A stretch of 64,000 nt of DNA, from assembly GCF_900176305.1 (NCBI RefSeq), contig NZ_FWXH01000013.1, forward strand, positions 25,165 to 89,164. The letters are read 5' to 3'. Below are positions 46,723-55,467 of the stretch, piece after piece. The DNA is from Clostridium acidisoli DSM 12555. Its GTDB lineage: Bacteria; Bacillota; Clostridia; Clostridiales; Clostridiaceae. A model generated the notes under the pieces. It was not told where the DNA came from, did no database searches, and saw only the letters and a list, made by a program, of their open reading frames with translations. Numbering within the stretch: position 1 is the stretch's first letter; every line of letters begins with the position of its first letter. A program made the translations under genes and the position numbers.

Positions 46723-49215
46723 ATGATAAGTAGTTATAGGGAACTTACAGTTAAGTATATTAGGGTTAATAAAAAAAGAAGTGTTTTAACTATTGTTGGA
46801 ATAATATTATCTGTTGCATTAATTTCATGTATAGGGTTTTTTATTAATGGTATACAAGAAACTGAAATAGAAAATGTTAAAGAGAATTATGGTGAGTTTC
46901 ACATTATGTACAAAAATTTAAATGATGATTTGTTTTCAAAAATAACGAGTAATCCTAAAGTATCTAGGAGTGGACTTGTTGAGAATGATGAAGTAGAGCA
47001 GCTTAGTAAAAATGTAAAATTAATACCAATGGTAGCTACAAATAAGGCTTTAGAACTTATTCCATATAGAATAAAAAAAGGTAGAATGCCAAAAAACAAA
47101 AATGAAGTTGCAGTTCAAAATTGGATATTACCTTATGTTAATAAGAATATAAGAATTGGAGATAAAATTAATATTAATGGAAAGCATCTAAAATTAGTTG
47201 GGATATTGGATGACACTATGTTAGAACAAGGTGACAATGCAGGAGTTATGCTATCAGTAAGTAATAATATTGATATGAAAAAGGCCTCATTATTAGTTGA
47301 AATAAGTAAAAAAACAAATTTAAAGAGCACTGTGGAAGAATTAAAGGGTATGGCAGATAAAAACAATGTTACATTAAATTCTGATCTTATTGATGTTGAA
47401 GGTGGTGGACGTGTAAATGGCAATGCTATATTAGGTTTATATTCTACATTTGCCGTTATAATTGGAATAGTTGTAATTGCAACTATTGCAGTGATATATA
47501 ATTCTTTTCAGATAAGCATGGTAGAGAGAATAAGGCAATTTGGGTTACTAAGGGCGGTTGGAATGACACCAAAACAGCTTAGAAAAATAGTATTTAAAGA
47601 AGCCACGATTTTAGCAGCTATAGGAATTCCAATTGGCCTCATGATTGGAGTAATAGCCCTACAGATAATACTGGTTGTGTTTAGATTAATTGGTGCATAC
47701 TCAATTATAAATATTAAGATACCAATATCACCATTTATTTTAATAGTTAGCTCTCTTGTAGGCATAACTTCAGTGTATTTATCGGCTATGCTTCCAACCA
47801 TTTTTGCAGGGCGGGTATCTCCATTAATTTCAATAAATAGTAGAGGCTTAATAGTAAGAGAAAAATTAAAGAAGAGAAGAAGTTTTGTGTTTAAAAAAAT
47901 TTTTAAATTTGAAGGGGAATTGGCTGCAAAGAATATAAAGAGAAATAAAAAACGATATAGGATTACTGTATTTTCAATAGTAATAAGTGTGGTTCTTTTT
48001 GTGACATTTAAATCTTTTATGGATATGTATTTAAATGTCTCAGATAAAAACAACGAATCAAAAAATATAAATTTTTCAATATATAATAGTAGGACTGATG
48101 AAAAAGATGAGATAAACGATAAGATTGTGGATAACATAGGAAAATTAGATTCTGTTGGCACCATATACAGAAAATATGTTAATTTTAATTTTACTAGTAA
48201 AATAAATTCTACGCAGGAAATACAGAGTATTAAGAATTTGCATAATATATACATAAGTAAAGATAACAAAGGAAAAGAAAGCAATTTAATTCCGGCATAT
48301 GTCAATATATACGATGACAATTCTTTAGAAGTAGCCAAAAAATATTTAAAAACTGGGAATATAAATATAAATCAATTAGATAAGGGAAATGGAGTTATAT
48401 TAATTGAAAGAAACATATTTACAAATAAAAACAAAAAATATCATAATGAACCTATAGCTAATATTAAGGTTGGAGATGAGCTAGAGGTTAATTATAATCC
48501 AGCAAAAGATAAAATAAGCATGGAGAGTGGACCAATAAAAAAAGTAAAAATTATGGCTATATTAAAAGATGATCCGTTTGATTACATTTCAAATAAAAAC
48601 AAACCTGGATTAAAGTTTATAACCACAAGAGAAGTGGTAAAAAATTTAACTGGAATTAATGATATTTCACCAAATCAATTAGATATAGAACTTAAAAATG
48701 TTAAGGATGAAGAGAAAGCTAAAGGACAGCTTGAAGATGTAATAAGAGAAAACTCATCATTACAGTTGTATAACCTTTTAGATGAAAACAGAAAATCAAA
48801 GTCAGCTATACTAATGATACAAATTTTAATATATGGATTTGTTGTTGTTGTATCATTAATAGGAAGTGTGAATATAGTAAATACAACAACAACAAATATA
48901 ATACTTAGAAAAAAGGAATTTGGATCATTAAAAGCTATAGGCCTTACACAAAAGGGATTAAGAAAAATGATAATACTCGAGGGATTATTATATGGAATTA
49001 TAGGAACAATATATGGCTCTATAATATCTTGTATATTATCTTATATTATGTACAGAGGTATAGGTGGAGCAAGACAAATTTCATGGCAAGTGCCTTGGAT
49101 GGGTATATTTATTGCAGGGTCAGCAGCTCTTATCATAGGGTACCTATCAGTTCTCGCACCACTGTCAAGAATAAATAAAGAAAACTTGATAGATGTTATT
49201 AGAGAAGATTACTAA
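46723..49215 (+). CDS. FtsX/MacB-type ABC transporter permease, two FtsX repeats
   Basis: An 830-residue mechanotransmission permease. N-terminal TM (about 18-38), a first extracytoplasmic domain, a TM triplet (about 235-380), a junction with a second copy of the N-terminal TM (about 420), a larger second extracytoplasmic domain (about 440-690) and a final TM triplet (about 695-820). It is longer than BceB-like permeases (about 650) and has two large outside domains rather than one, closer to the macrolide/lipoprotein-exporter style used in Gram-positive envelope stress. Substrate unknown. Confidence 0.9.
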   Translation: MISSYRELTVKYIRVNKKRSVLTIVGIILSVALISCIGFFINGIQETEIENVKENYGEFHIMYKNLNDDLFSKITSNPKVSRSGLVENDEVEQLSKNVKLIPMVATNKALELIPYRIKKGRMPKNKNEVAVQNWILPYVNKNIRIGDKININGKHLKLVGILDDTMLEQGDNAGVMLSVSNNIDMKKASLLVEISKKTNLKSTVEELKGMADKNNVTLNSDLIDVEGGGRVNGNAILGLYSTFAVIIGIVVIATIAVIYNSFQISMVERIRQFGLLRAVGMTPKQLRKIVFKEATILAAIGIPIGLMIGVIALQIILVVFRLIGAYSIINIKIPISPFILIVSSLVGITSVYLSAMLPTIFAGRVSPLISINSRGLIVREKLKKRRSFVFKKIFKFEGELAAKNIKRNKKRYRITVFSIVISVVLFVTFKSFMDMYLNVSDKNNESKNINFSIYNSRTDEKDEINDKIVDNIGKLDSVGTIYRKYVNFNFTSKINSTQEIQSIKNLHNIYISKDNKGKESNLIPAYVNIYDDNSLEVAKKYLKTGNININQLDKGNGVILIERNIFTNKNKKYHNEPIANIKVGDELEVNYNPAKDKISMESGPIKKVKIMAILKDDPFDYISNKNKPGLKFITTREVVKNLTGINDISPNQLDIELKNVKDEEKAKGQLEDVIRENSSLQLYNLLDENRKSKSAILMIQILIYGFVVVVSLIGSVNIVNTTTTNIILRKKEFGSLKAIGLTQKGLRKMIILEGLLYGIIGTIYGSIISCILSYIMYRGIGGARQISWQVPWMGIFIAGSAALIIGYLSVLAPLSRINKENLIDVIREDY

Positions 49216-49281
49216 AGCATATTGAAAACTTGATTTTGTAATACATAAAATGGTAGTATTCAATTAAGGTGGGGTGATTTT

Positions 49282-49977
49282 ATGAATAGATTATTATTAG
49301 TTGAGGATGATGAATCCTTAGCTCTTGGAATAGAATTTACATTAAAAGATGAAGGCTATGAGGTCTTGCAAGCTAGAACTATGGAAAATGGGAAAAAACT
49401 TTTTCAAACTGAAAGGTTAGATTTAATAATCTTGGATGTAAATTTACCTGATGGAAGTGGTTATGAATTATGTAAATACATAAGAACAAAAAGTAATGTA
49501 CCCATAATGTTTTTAACGGCTTTGGATGAGGAAATTAATATAGTATTAGGGCTTGAAATTGGTGGAGATGACTACATGACTAAACCATTTGGCGTTAGGG
49601 AATTTTTGTCTAGAATAAAAGCTCTTATTAGGAGAAACTATAGACGGGAAGGAAACTGTAATAAATTAAAGAGTGGAGACATAACCGTTGAAATGTCTAC
49701 TGCCAGTGTTAAAAAAAATAAAGAAGAAATAGTATTAACAGCTCAAGAATATAAATTATTACTAATATTCATGAATAATCCTAAAAAAATATTAAAAAGA
49801 AATGATATATTAAAAGAGTTAACAGAAGGAGAAGACGCTTTTTTTGATGAAAATACTCTTTCAGTATACATAAAAAGAATAAGAGCAAAAATTGAAGAAA
49901 AGGAAAAAAATCCGGAATATATAATAACACAAAGAGGACTTGGATATATGTGGGACAAATCCGTGGTTAAGGAGTAG
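49282..49977 (+). CDS. OmpR-family response regulator of the ABC cluster
   Basis: A 231-residue regulator with VEDDES acidic pocket, phospho-acceptor Asp in LIILDVNLPDGSG, DYMTKPFG, and a winged helix with LTAQEYKLLLIFMNNPKKIL and TLSVYIKRIRAKIEE. It lies 66 bp after the permease and 6 bp before its kinase; GGTGGGGTG precedes the ATG. It probably induces the adjacent transporter. Confidence 0.93.
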   Translation: MNRLLLVEDDESLALGIEFTLKDEGYEVLQARTMENGKKLFQTERLDLIILDVNLPDGSGYELCKYIRTKSNVPIMFLTALDEEINIVLGLEIGGDDYMTKPFGVREFLSRIKALIRRNYRREGNCNKLKSGDITVEMSTASVKKNKEEIVLTAQEYKLLLIFMNNPKKILKRNDILKELTEGEDAFFDENTLSVYIKRIRAKIEEKEKNPEYIITQRGLGYMWDKSVVKE

Positions 49978-49983
49978 ATAATT

Positions 49984-51234
49984 ATGAAATATTTTATTAA
50001 CCCAGAACTTAAAAGGAGCACAAAAGTTATTTTGATTTTAAACATAATATTTTTACTTATAACGATGTGGATACTTAAAATTGATCATGATAATTTGAAA
50101 AAAGGCTACATAAAAAGTTTAGGGGCAGTTGTTTCAAAAATAGATGAAAAAAACCCTGAACTAGAAAAGGATGTAATTCCACTTATGACTAAAGAGGTAG
50201 CTGATGCTGAAACAAAAAAAGGGGAGTTAATTTTAAAACAATATGGCTTAGATGATAATCTAGAAAATAACCTTTTCCCATATGTAAAAGATATAGCTTA
50301 TGAAAATAATTTTGCTATTATAGATGTGTTTATAATTAGTACTATTATTTTTTTAATTTTAAATTATATGCAGTATGGATACTTTTATAAAAGAATTAGG
50401 AATATAACTGAAGCTGCAAAGAAGGTAATTGAAGGTAAATATGAGGTCTGGATTGATGAGGATAAAGAAGGTGATTTTGGTAAACTTGCATTATCCTTTA
50501 ATTCAATGAGAGGGATAATAAGAAATAATATATATGAGTTAAAAAAAGAAAAACAATTTTTAGTAGATATCCTATCAGATATCTCCCATCAACTTAAGAC
50601 ACCTCTTTCTTCAATGATTATATATAATGATATTCTATTAAATAAAGAACTTACAAACAAGCAGAAAAATACATTTCTTATAAATAACAAAAATCAATTA
50701 TACAGAATGAACTGGTTAATAAAAAGTATATTAAGACTTGCTAGGATAGATGCTAATGCTATAGAGTTTTCTATGGAGAACAAAAGTTTAAATGAGACTG
50801 TAGAAGATTCAATAGAAGCACTTAAGGGCAAAGCAGATGAGAATGGAATTAAAATTAATTTAATAGATAATGGAGATATTTACCTAGTACATGATACCAG
50901 CTGGCTTCAGGAAGCATTGATAAATATAATTAAAAACGCAATTGAACACAATAAAAAAGGTGGAAAGATAGATATAGAAATAAGTGAAAATCCAATTTAC
51001 ACAAGAATTGTAATTGAGGACAATGGAGAGGGAATAAGTGAAGAGGATTTACCAAATATATTTAAAAGATTTTATAGAGCAAAAGGTTCAAAAAAGAGTG
51101 AATCCGTTGGAATTGGACTTGCACTTTCAAAATCTATAATTGAAGCACATGGAGGAATTATTGAAGCGCGAAGCAAGGTGAAATGTGGAACAAAATTTAT
51201 CATAACCTTCATTAAGAATGGAAGAGAAAACTGA
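49984..51234 (+). CDS. Sensor histidine kinase of the ABC cluster
   Basis: A 416-residue kinase with TM1 (about 13-32), an outside domain of about 80 residues, TM2 (about 110-135), HAMP-like linker, ISHQLKTPLSSM phosphoacceptor box (His near 200) and ATPase motifs IIKNAIEHN, IEDNGEGI and ESVGIGLALSKSI. Its outside domain sets it apart from the very short intramembrane-sensing BceS kinases. The stop is two bases from the stop of the convergent small gene. Confidence 0.92.
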   Translation: MKYFINPELKRSTKVILILNIIFLLITMWILKIDHDNLKKGYIKSLGAVVSKIDEKNPELEKDVIPLMTKEVADAETKKGELILKQYGLDDNLENNLFPYVKDIAYENNFAIIDVFIISTIIFLILNYMQYGYFYKRIRNITEAAKKVIEGKYEVWIDEDKEGDFGKLALSFNSMRGIIRNNIYELKKEKQFLVDILSDISHQLKTPLSSMIIYNDILLNKELTNKQKNTFLINNKNQLYRMNWLIKSILRLARIDANAIEFSMENKSLNETVEDSIEALKGKADENGIKINLIDNGDIYLVHDTSWLQEALINIIKNAIEHNKKGGKIDIEISENPIYTRIVIEDNGEGISEEDLPNIFKRFYRAKGSKKSESVGIGLALSKSIIEAHGGIIEARSKVKCGTKFIITFIKNGREN

Positions 51235-51252
51235 TTTTATTTAAAAATCAGT
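51230..51252. terminator. Compact bidirectional terminator overlapping two stop codons
   Basis: ACTGATTTT (51230-51238) and AAAATCAGT (51244-51252) form a 9-bp stem that contains the stop codons of both convergent genes. Confidence 0.6.
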
Positions 51253-51491
51253 AATACAAAAGTTCCTACTATTCCTACAATCAATATTAATATGCCTGAT
51301 ATTAAAGAGAACATACCAGTAGATTTATTTTTAATTTTAAGTTGAACTATGCCGTTAAATATGTTTAAAATACCTAAAAATATAAAGGCAATAGGTAGTA
51401 ATATCCTAACATTAGAGAAAATAAATGAAAGAGTACATAAAATTATAACTAAAATGCTGAGTATAATTGTAATAATTGTTTTTAAATTCAT
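51237..51491 (-). CDS. Small three-TM membrane protein, unknown function
   Basis: An 84-residue hydrophobic protein with three predicted helices (about 5-25, 30-48 and 60-82) and a short basic loop (QLKIKNKSTG). It is similar in style to DUF3953-like clostridial/bacillar membrane proteins, though that assignment is weak. GAAAGGA lies upstream of the ATG. Convergent with the kinase gene; function unknown. Confidence 0.7.
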   Translation of the reverse strand: MNLKTIITIILSILVIILCTLSFIFSNVRILLPIAFIFLGILNIFNGIVQLKIKNKSTGMFSLISGILILIVGIVGTFVLLIFK

Positions 51492-51670
51492 AAGATAAAT
51501 CCTTTCTTTTGTTTAAGATTTTCATGCAAATTATAACATAAAAATATGAATAACAAAAGAATAAGACAAAATAATATTGACAGAACTAATTACTTATTGT
51601 ATCATACTTACATAAAGTAATTTAATTATTTAATGAAATTATGTAAGTATATTTTAATTGAGGTGAGGGT

Positions 51671-52477
51671 ATGTTTAAAGTTATTGAGGGAGAAAAAGTA
51701 AAAGATGGTGCAGGTGTTGTTTTAAATAGAATGATTGGAATAGAAAAGTTACAGGATATAGACCCATTTTTACTATTAGATGAATTTAGGAGTGACAATA
51801 AAGACGATTATATTAGTGGCTTTCCAATGCATCCACATAGAGGTTTTGAAACTATTACTTATATGGTAAAAGGCAGCTTTACGCATAGGGATTCTAGAGG
51901 AAATGAGGGAAACCTAAATGCTGGAGAAGTACAATGGATGACTGCTGGGAAGGGTATAATACATGAAGAAATGCCAGCTATGGAAAATGGACAGCTTTGG
52001 GGATATCAACTATGGGTAAATCTTCCTAGTAAGTTAAAAATGATAGAACCTAAATACAGGCATTTAACAAATGAAGATATGCCTATCATAAATGGCGATG
52101 GAATAAGTGTAAAGATTATTTCAGGTAGATATGGTGAAATTAAAGGGCCAATAGAGTTGTATTTTCCGGTAGAATATTTTGACGTAGGGCTAAAAGGTGG
52201 AACTTTTGAGAAAGAACTTAAGGGTACTAATATAATATATGTCCATTCTGGAAAGGTTAAGATTTATTCAGATGAAGAAATAGAAGTGGAAAAAGGTAAC
52301 ATGTGTATAATTACAGAACAAGAAAAAGTTAAAATAACAGGAGAAGACGGTGGCTTTTTATTTATGAGTGCAGATCCAATAAATGAGCCAGTTGCAAGGT
52401 ATGGACCATTTGTAATGAATAATATGGATGAAATAATTAAAGCAGTAGATGATTTTAATGAAGGAAAGCTAGTTTAA
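51671..52477 (+). CDS. Pirin-family bicupin protein
   Basis: A 268-residue double cupin. The N-terminal metal site is visible in PMHPHRGFETITYMV (two His) and GIIHEEMP (His/Glu). DPFLLLDEF and QLWVNLP are pirin hallmarks. Some pirins have quercetinase activity and others bind partner proteins; the role here is not known. An ATG follows GAGGTGAGG. A very strong terminator follows. Confidence 0.93.
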   Translation: MFKVIEGEKVKDGAGVVLNRMIGIEKLQDIDPFLLLDEFRSDNKDDYISGFPMHPHRGFETITYMVKGSFTHRDSRGNEGNLNAGEVQWMTAGKGIIHEEMPAMENGQLWGYQLWVNLPSKLKMIEPKYRHLTNEDMPIINGDGISVKIISGRYGEIKGPIELYFPVEYFDVGLKGGTFEKELKGTNIIYVHSGKVKIYSDEEIEVEKGNMCIITEQEKVKITGEDGGFLFMSADPINEPVARYGPFVMNNMDEIIKAVDDFNEGKLV

Positions 52478-52523
52478 AAAAAATAGACAGAAGTTGCCAT
52501 AGCAACTTCTGTCTATTTTTTTT
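52476..52523. terminator. Strong bidirectional terminator
   Basis: A 22-bp perfect stem (52476-52497 with 52502-52523) with an A8/T8 base and four-base loop, between pirin and the convergent HNH gene. Confidence 0.9.
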
Positions 52524-52526
52524 AAA

Positions 52527-53186
52527 TTATTCTGTAATTTCATTGACTTTAAGTTCTAAGTTACTTCTTCTGTTATCAAGAGGATCAAGGTTAATATGGT
52601 GTACTGTCACGGTTTCTTCTGGTTTCATAATTAATTTATCTAAATATACTCTGCCACCAGGCGTATTTGTTACAACGTTAAGTTTTCCATATATTCTTGA
52701 ACATACCCATCCATAGGTGTCATTTACAACTGTAGATAAATCTTCCTTAGAAATAAGAGCTTTTGCCTCTGCTTTTCCATATTTATCTTTAAGTATCAAG
52801 GCTATAGTATCATTGTCTACAATTTCATAATCATTTCTTGTATTTCTATCGAATATTTCTAGATTTGCTTTTCTGTTGTCTAGAGGGTCTCCATTAATAT
52901 GTCTAATTGGAGCTTTAGAATTAACATCCATAATTACTGATTGTAAACTTCTTTTTACAAATTTAGTTTTACCATTTACAGAAGATTTACTAATGTTTTG
53001 AACTATATAATTATTGAAATCCTTGTGCCATTCAGCAAACCAAGTACCCGCATTTTTTACAGTGTCTAAATCATTTTTATCTATCTTAGTAATAAGCTCA
53101 GTGCCGTCTTTTTTAAAAACTTTCATAAGTACAATACTGTCTTCAAACTCAAATTCATTTTCCTGTGTTTCATAATTTTTTTTCAT
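52527..53186 (-). CDS. Tandem HNH_3-like protein (homing-endonuclease type)
   Basis: A 219-residue protein built of two similar halves. Each half has a beta-rich segment and then an HNH-like motif: RHINGDPLDNRKANLEI (about 95-111) and HHINLDPLDNRRSNLEL (about 197-213). The spacing of about 102 residues shows an internal duplication. HNH_3 domains occur in phage and intron-borne nicking enzymes; the paired His-Asn-Asn residues are kept in both, though the first copy has RH for HH. No phage genes surround it. Whether it is an active nuclease, a domesticated DNA-binding protein or a solitary mobile endonuclease is open. Confidence 0.75.
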   Translation of the reverse strand: MKKNYETQENEFEFEDSIVLMKVFKKDGTELITKIDKNDLDTVKNAGTWFAEWHKDFNNYIVQNISKSSVNGKTKFVKRSLQSVIMDVNSKAPIRHINGDPLDNRKANLEIFDRNTRNDYEIVDNDTIALILKDKYGKAEAKALISKEDLSTVVNDTYGWVCSRIYGKLNVVTNTPGGRVYLDKLIMKPEETVTVHHINLDPLDNRRSNLELKVNEITE

Positions 53187-53345
53187 TTAAGAACATCGTC
53201 CCTTTTTTTATATACTTCAAGTAATTATAACAGAATATAGCGATAAAAGATATGTATTTTTTTAATATACTTAAGGTGTTGAAAAGAATTAATTATTAGT
53301 AATATAATTAGTTTGTGAATAAACTAAGGAAGGAAATTAGAATTT

Positions 53346-54299
53346 ATGGATAAGAAAATTTTTACAAACAATAAATTTATTGCTGCAATAGCAGCACTGT
53401 GTTGTTTATTATGGGGAAGTGCATATCCAGCAGTAAAAAATGGTTATATTTTATTTAATATACATAAGGGAGATGTACAATCGGAACTTGTGTTTGCGGG
53501 ATACAGATTTATTATAGCAGGGTTAATGGTTTTAATAATTGCAAAAATAATAGGGCGAAAATTATTTAAGCTCTCTAAAAAAGATATTTTAGGCTTATTG
53601 GGCTTAGGAATTAGCCAAACATCACTGCAATATTTTTTCTTTTATATTGGACTGGCTAATACAACTGGAGTAAAAGGCTCAATACTAAATTCATTGGGCA
53701 CCTTTTTTAGTGTGATTTTAGCCCATTTTATATATAAAAATGATAAATTAAATAAAAGAAAAATTCTTGGGTGTATTGTGGGTTTTGTTGGTGTTATGAT
53801 TGTAAATTTTAGTAGTGATTTAATTAACATTTCATTTACTGTTAAAGGTGAGGGGTTTGTTATAATAGCAGCATTTGTTTTTGCAGCTTCTGCAATCTAT
53901 AGCAAAAAACTTTCTGAAAATATAGATGTAATGCTAATAACAGGATATAACTTGTTTATAGGTGGGGTAATATTAGCTGTTTTTGGTCTTGCTAATGGTG
54001 GAAAAGTAACACATTTTGAAGTAAGTTCAACTTCGCTTTTGATCTATATGGGATTTTTGTCAGCAGTTGCATTTTCTCTTTGGACTTTACTGTTAAAATA
54101 TAATAAAGTAGGAAAGGTATCTATATTTAACTTCTTAGTGCCGGTATTTGGCACAGTTCTTTCATCAATATTTTTAAGAGAAAATATTCTTGAAATAAAA
54201 AATTTTATTGCTTTAATTTTTGTATGTATAGGTATATGGTTTGTTAATAGAGAAAAGGATATAATTGAAGTTAATACGACCACAGAAAAGATAAGTTAA
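53346..54299 (+). CDS. EamA/DMT-family transporter
   Basis: A 317-residue drug/metabolite-type exporter with ten TM helices in two repeated EamA halves. Halves begin near LCCLLWGSAYPAVK and VKGEGFVIIAAFVFAASAIYSKK, and the second ends with VPVFGTVLSSIFLRE. Substrate unknown. GGAAGGA precedes the ATG. The esterase gene follows after 21 bp, probably in the same transcript. Confidence 0.9.
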   Translation: MDKKIFTNNKFIAAIAALCCLLWGSAYPAVKNGYILFNIHKGDVQSELVFAGYRFIIAGLMVLIIAKIIGRKLFKLSKKDILGLLGLGISQTSLQYFFFYIGLANTTGVKGSILNSLGTFFSVILAHFIYKNDKLNKRKILGCIVGFVGVMIVNFSSDLINISFTVKGEGFVIIAAFVFAASAIYSKKLSENIDVMLITGYNLFIGGVILAVFGLANGGKVTHFEVSSTSLLIYMGFLSAVAFSLWTLLLKYNKVGKVSIFNFLVPVFGTVLSSIFLRENILEIKNFIALIFVCIGIWFVNREKDIIEVNTTTEKIS

Positions 54300-54320
54300 T
54301 TAAAAGGAGAAATACATAAT

Positions 54321-55103
54321 ATGGCATTAATAGACTGTAATTTTTATTCAGACATATTAGGAATAGATACAACTGTAAAGGTAATATTGCCGGAAAGAAG
54401 TCAGACTAAGATTGGAGCTTTAGGAAGTTTGAAAAAAGAAAAATACCCAACTTTATATCTTCTACATGGACTTAGTGATGACCATACGGCATGGACAAGA
54501 AAAACATCAATAGAGAGATATGTGGATGGTAAAGGGCTTGCAGTGGTAATGCCAGATGTAGGAAGAAGTTTCTATACAGATATGAAATTTGGAGGTAACT
54601 ACTGGACTTTTATAAGTGAAGAACTACCTAAAAAATGCAGAGAGTTTTTTCCACTTTCTGAAAAAAGAGAGGATAATTTTGTTGCAGGACTTTCTATGGG
54701 TGGATATGGAGCTTTTAAATTGGCATTAAATTGTCCAGAAAAATTTAAAGCAGCAGCTAGTTTATCTGGAGCGTTAGATTTACTAGGTGAAGCAAAAAAC
54801 AGTAGTATAGATGGAATGATGGAAGAAATGAAAACTATATTTGGTTCTGTAGGGGAAATTGAAAAAAGTATAAACGATTTGTTTTATGTAGCGAAAAAAC
54901 TTAGTAACAGCAATACCGAGACTCCGTACCTTTATCAATGGTGTGGAACAGAGGATTTTTTACACAATGGGAACTTAAACTTTAAAAAATTTATTGAAGA
55001 AGAAACTAGAATTAAGTTATCTTATAGTGAGAGTCACGGAGATCATAAGTGGTGTTATTGGGATGAACAAATACAAAAGGTTATAAAGGATTTTGGATTT
55101 TAA
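54321..55103 (+). CDS. Esterase D-like alpha/beta hydrolase (tributyrin esterase type)
   Basis: A 260-residue cytoplasmic serine esterase of the S-formylglutathione hydrolase-like family. Nucleophile Ser in AGLSMGGYGAFK, oxyanion region YLLHGLSDDHTAW, catalytic His in SHGDHKWCYWD and a probable catalytic Asp in CGTEDFLH. Clostridia lack glutathione, so it is more likely a short-chain acyl-ester hydrolase. It follows the EamA gene closely. Confidence 0.9.
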   Translation: MALIDCNFYSDILGIDTTVKVILPERSQTKIGALGSLKKEKYPTLYLLHGLSDDHTAWTRKTSIERYVDGKGLAVVMPDVGRSFYTDMKFGGNYWTFISEELPKKCREFFPLSEKREDNFVAGLSMGGYGAFKLALNCPEKFKAAASLSGALDLLGEAKNSSIDGMMEEMKTIFGSVGEIEKSINDLFYVAKKLSNSNTETPYLYQWCGTEDFLHNGNLNFKKFIEEETRIKLSYSESHGDHKWCYWDEQIQKVIKDFGF

Positions 55104-55163
55104 TTGATATTTTCCTTCAAATCATTTATACTTTAGTTAATAAGTTATAGAGGAGGGTAGAAA

Positions 55164-55310
55164 ATGAGTATTTGCTTTGTAAACAGAATGGAAAAAATTA
55201 GAGCTATATCTACAAAAATTTCAGCAACTTTAGAATTTAACGGGATAAGTGCGTCTAAAATTGGATATTTTGTGGATATAGCAAGTAAACATATTTTACC
55301 AGATTTTTAA
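55164..55310 (+). CDS. 48-residue leader peptide upstream of the ABC-F gene
   Basis: A short frame with a near-perfect ribosome site (AGGAGGG, 55151-55157) and ATG at 55164. The peptide begins MSICFVNRMEKIRAISTKIS and ends SKHILPDF, with no recognised domain. The stop is 14 bases before the first arm of the attenuator at 55325-55404, so a ribosome at the end of this ORF would cover that arm. It probably acts by being translated or stalled on rather than through its product. Confidence 0.7.
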   Translation: MSICFVNRMEKIRAISTKISATLEFNGISASKIGYFVDIASKHILPDF

Positions 55311-55324
55311 TTTAAGTTAAAAAT

Positions 55325-55404
55325 ATCCGGGTAAGGTTATCTTGCTCGGATTTTATATTTTTTTGATAAAAATCCGAGCAGGGAGTTACTTGCCCGGATT
55401 TTTT
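55325..55404 (+). promoter_or_regulatory. Transcription attenuator of the ABC-F gene
   Basis: Four arms are seen: 1, ATCCGGGTAAG (55325-55335); 2, CTTGCTCGGATTTT (55341-55354); 3, AAAATCCGAGCAGG (55369-55382); 4, CTTGCCCGGATTTTTT (55389-55404). Arms 1:2 and 3:4 pair, with 3:4 a terminator ending in T6; alternatively 2:3 pairs at 13 of 14 positions as an antiterminator. This is a classic attenuation switch between the leader ORF and the ABC-F gene. Confidence 0.8.
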
Positions 55405-55467
55405 GTGTTTTAAAATGAATGAAGGGTGGGTAGTATGCCAAGCTCTGGTTATTAAGGAGGAAGGAAA

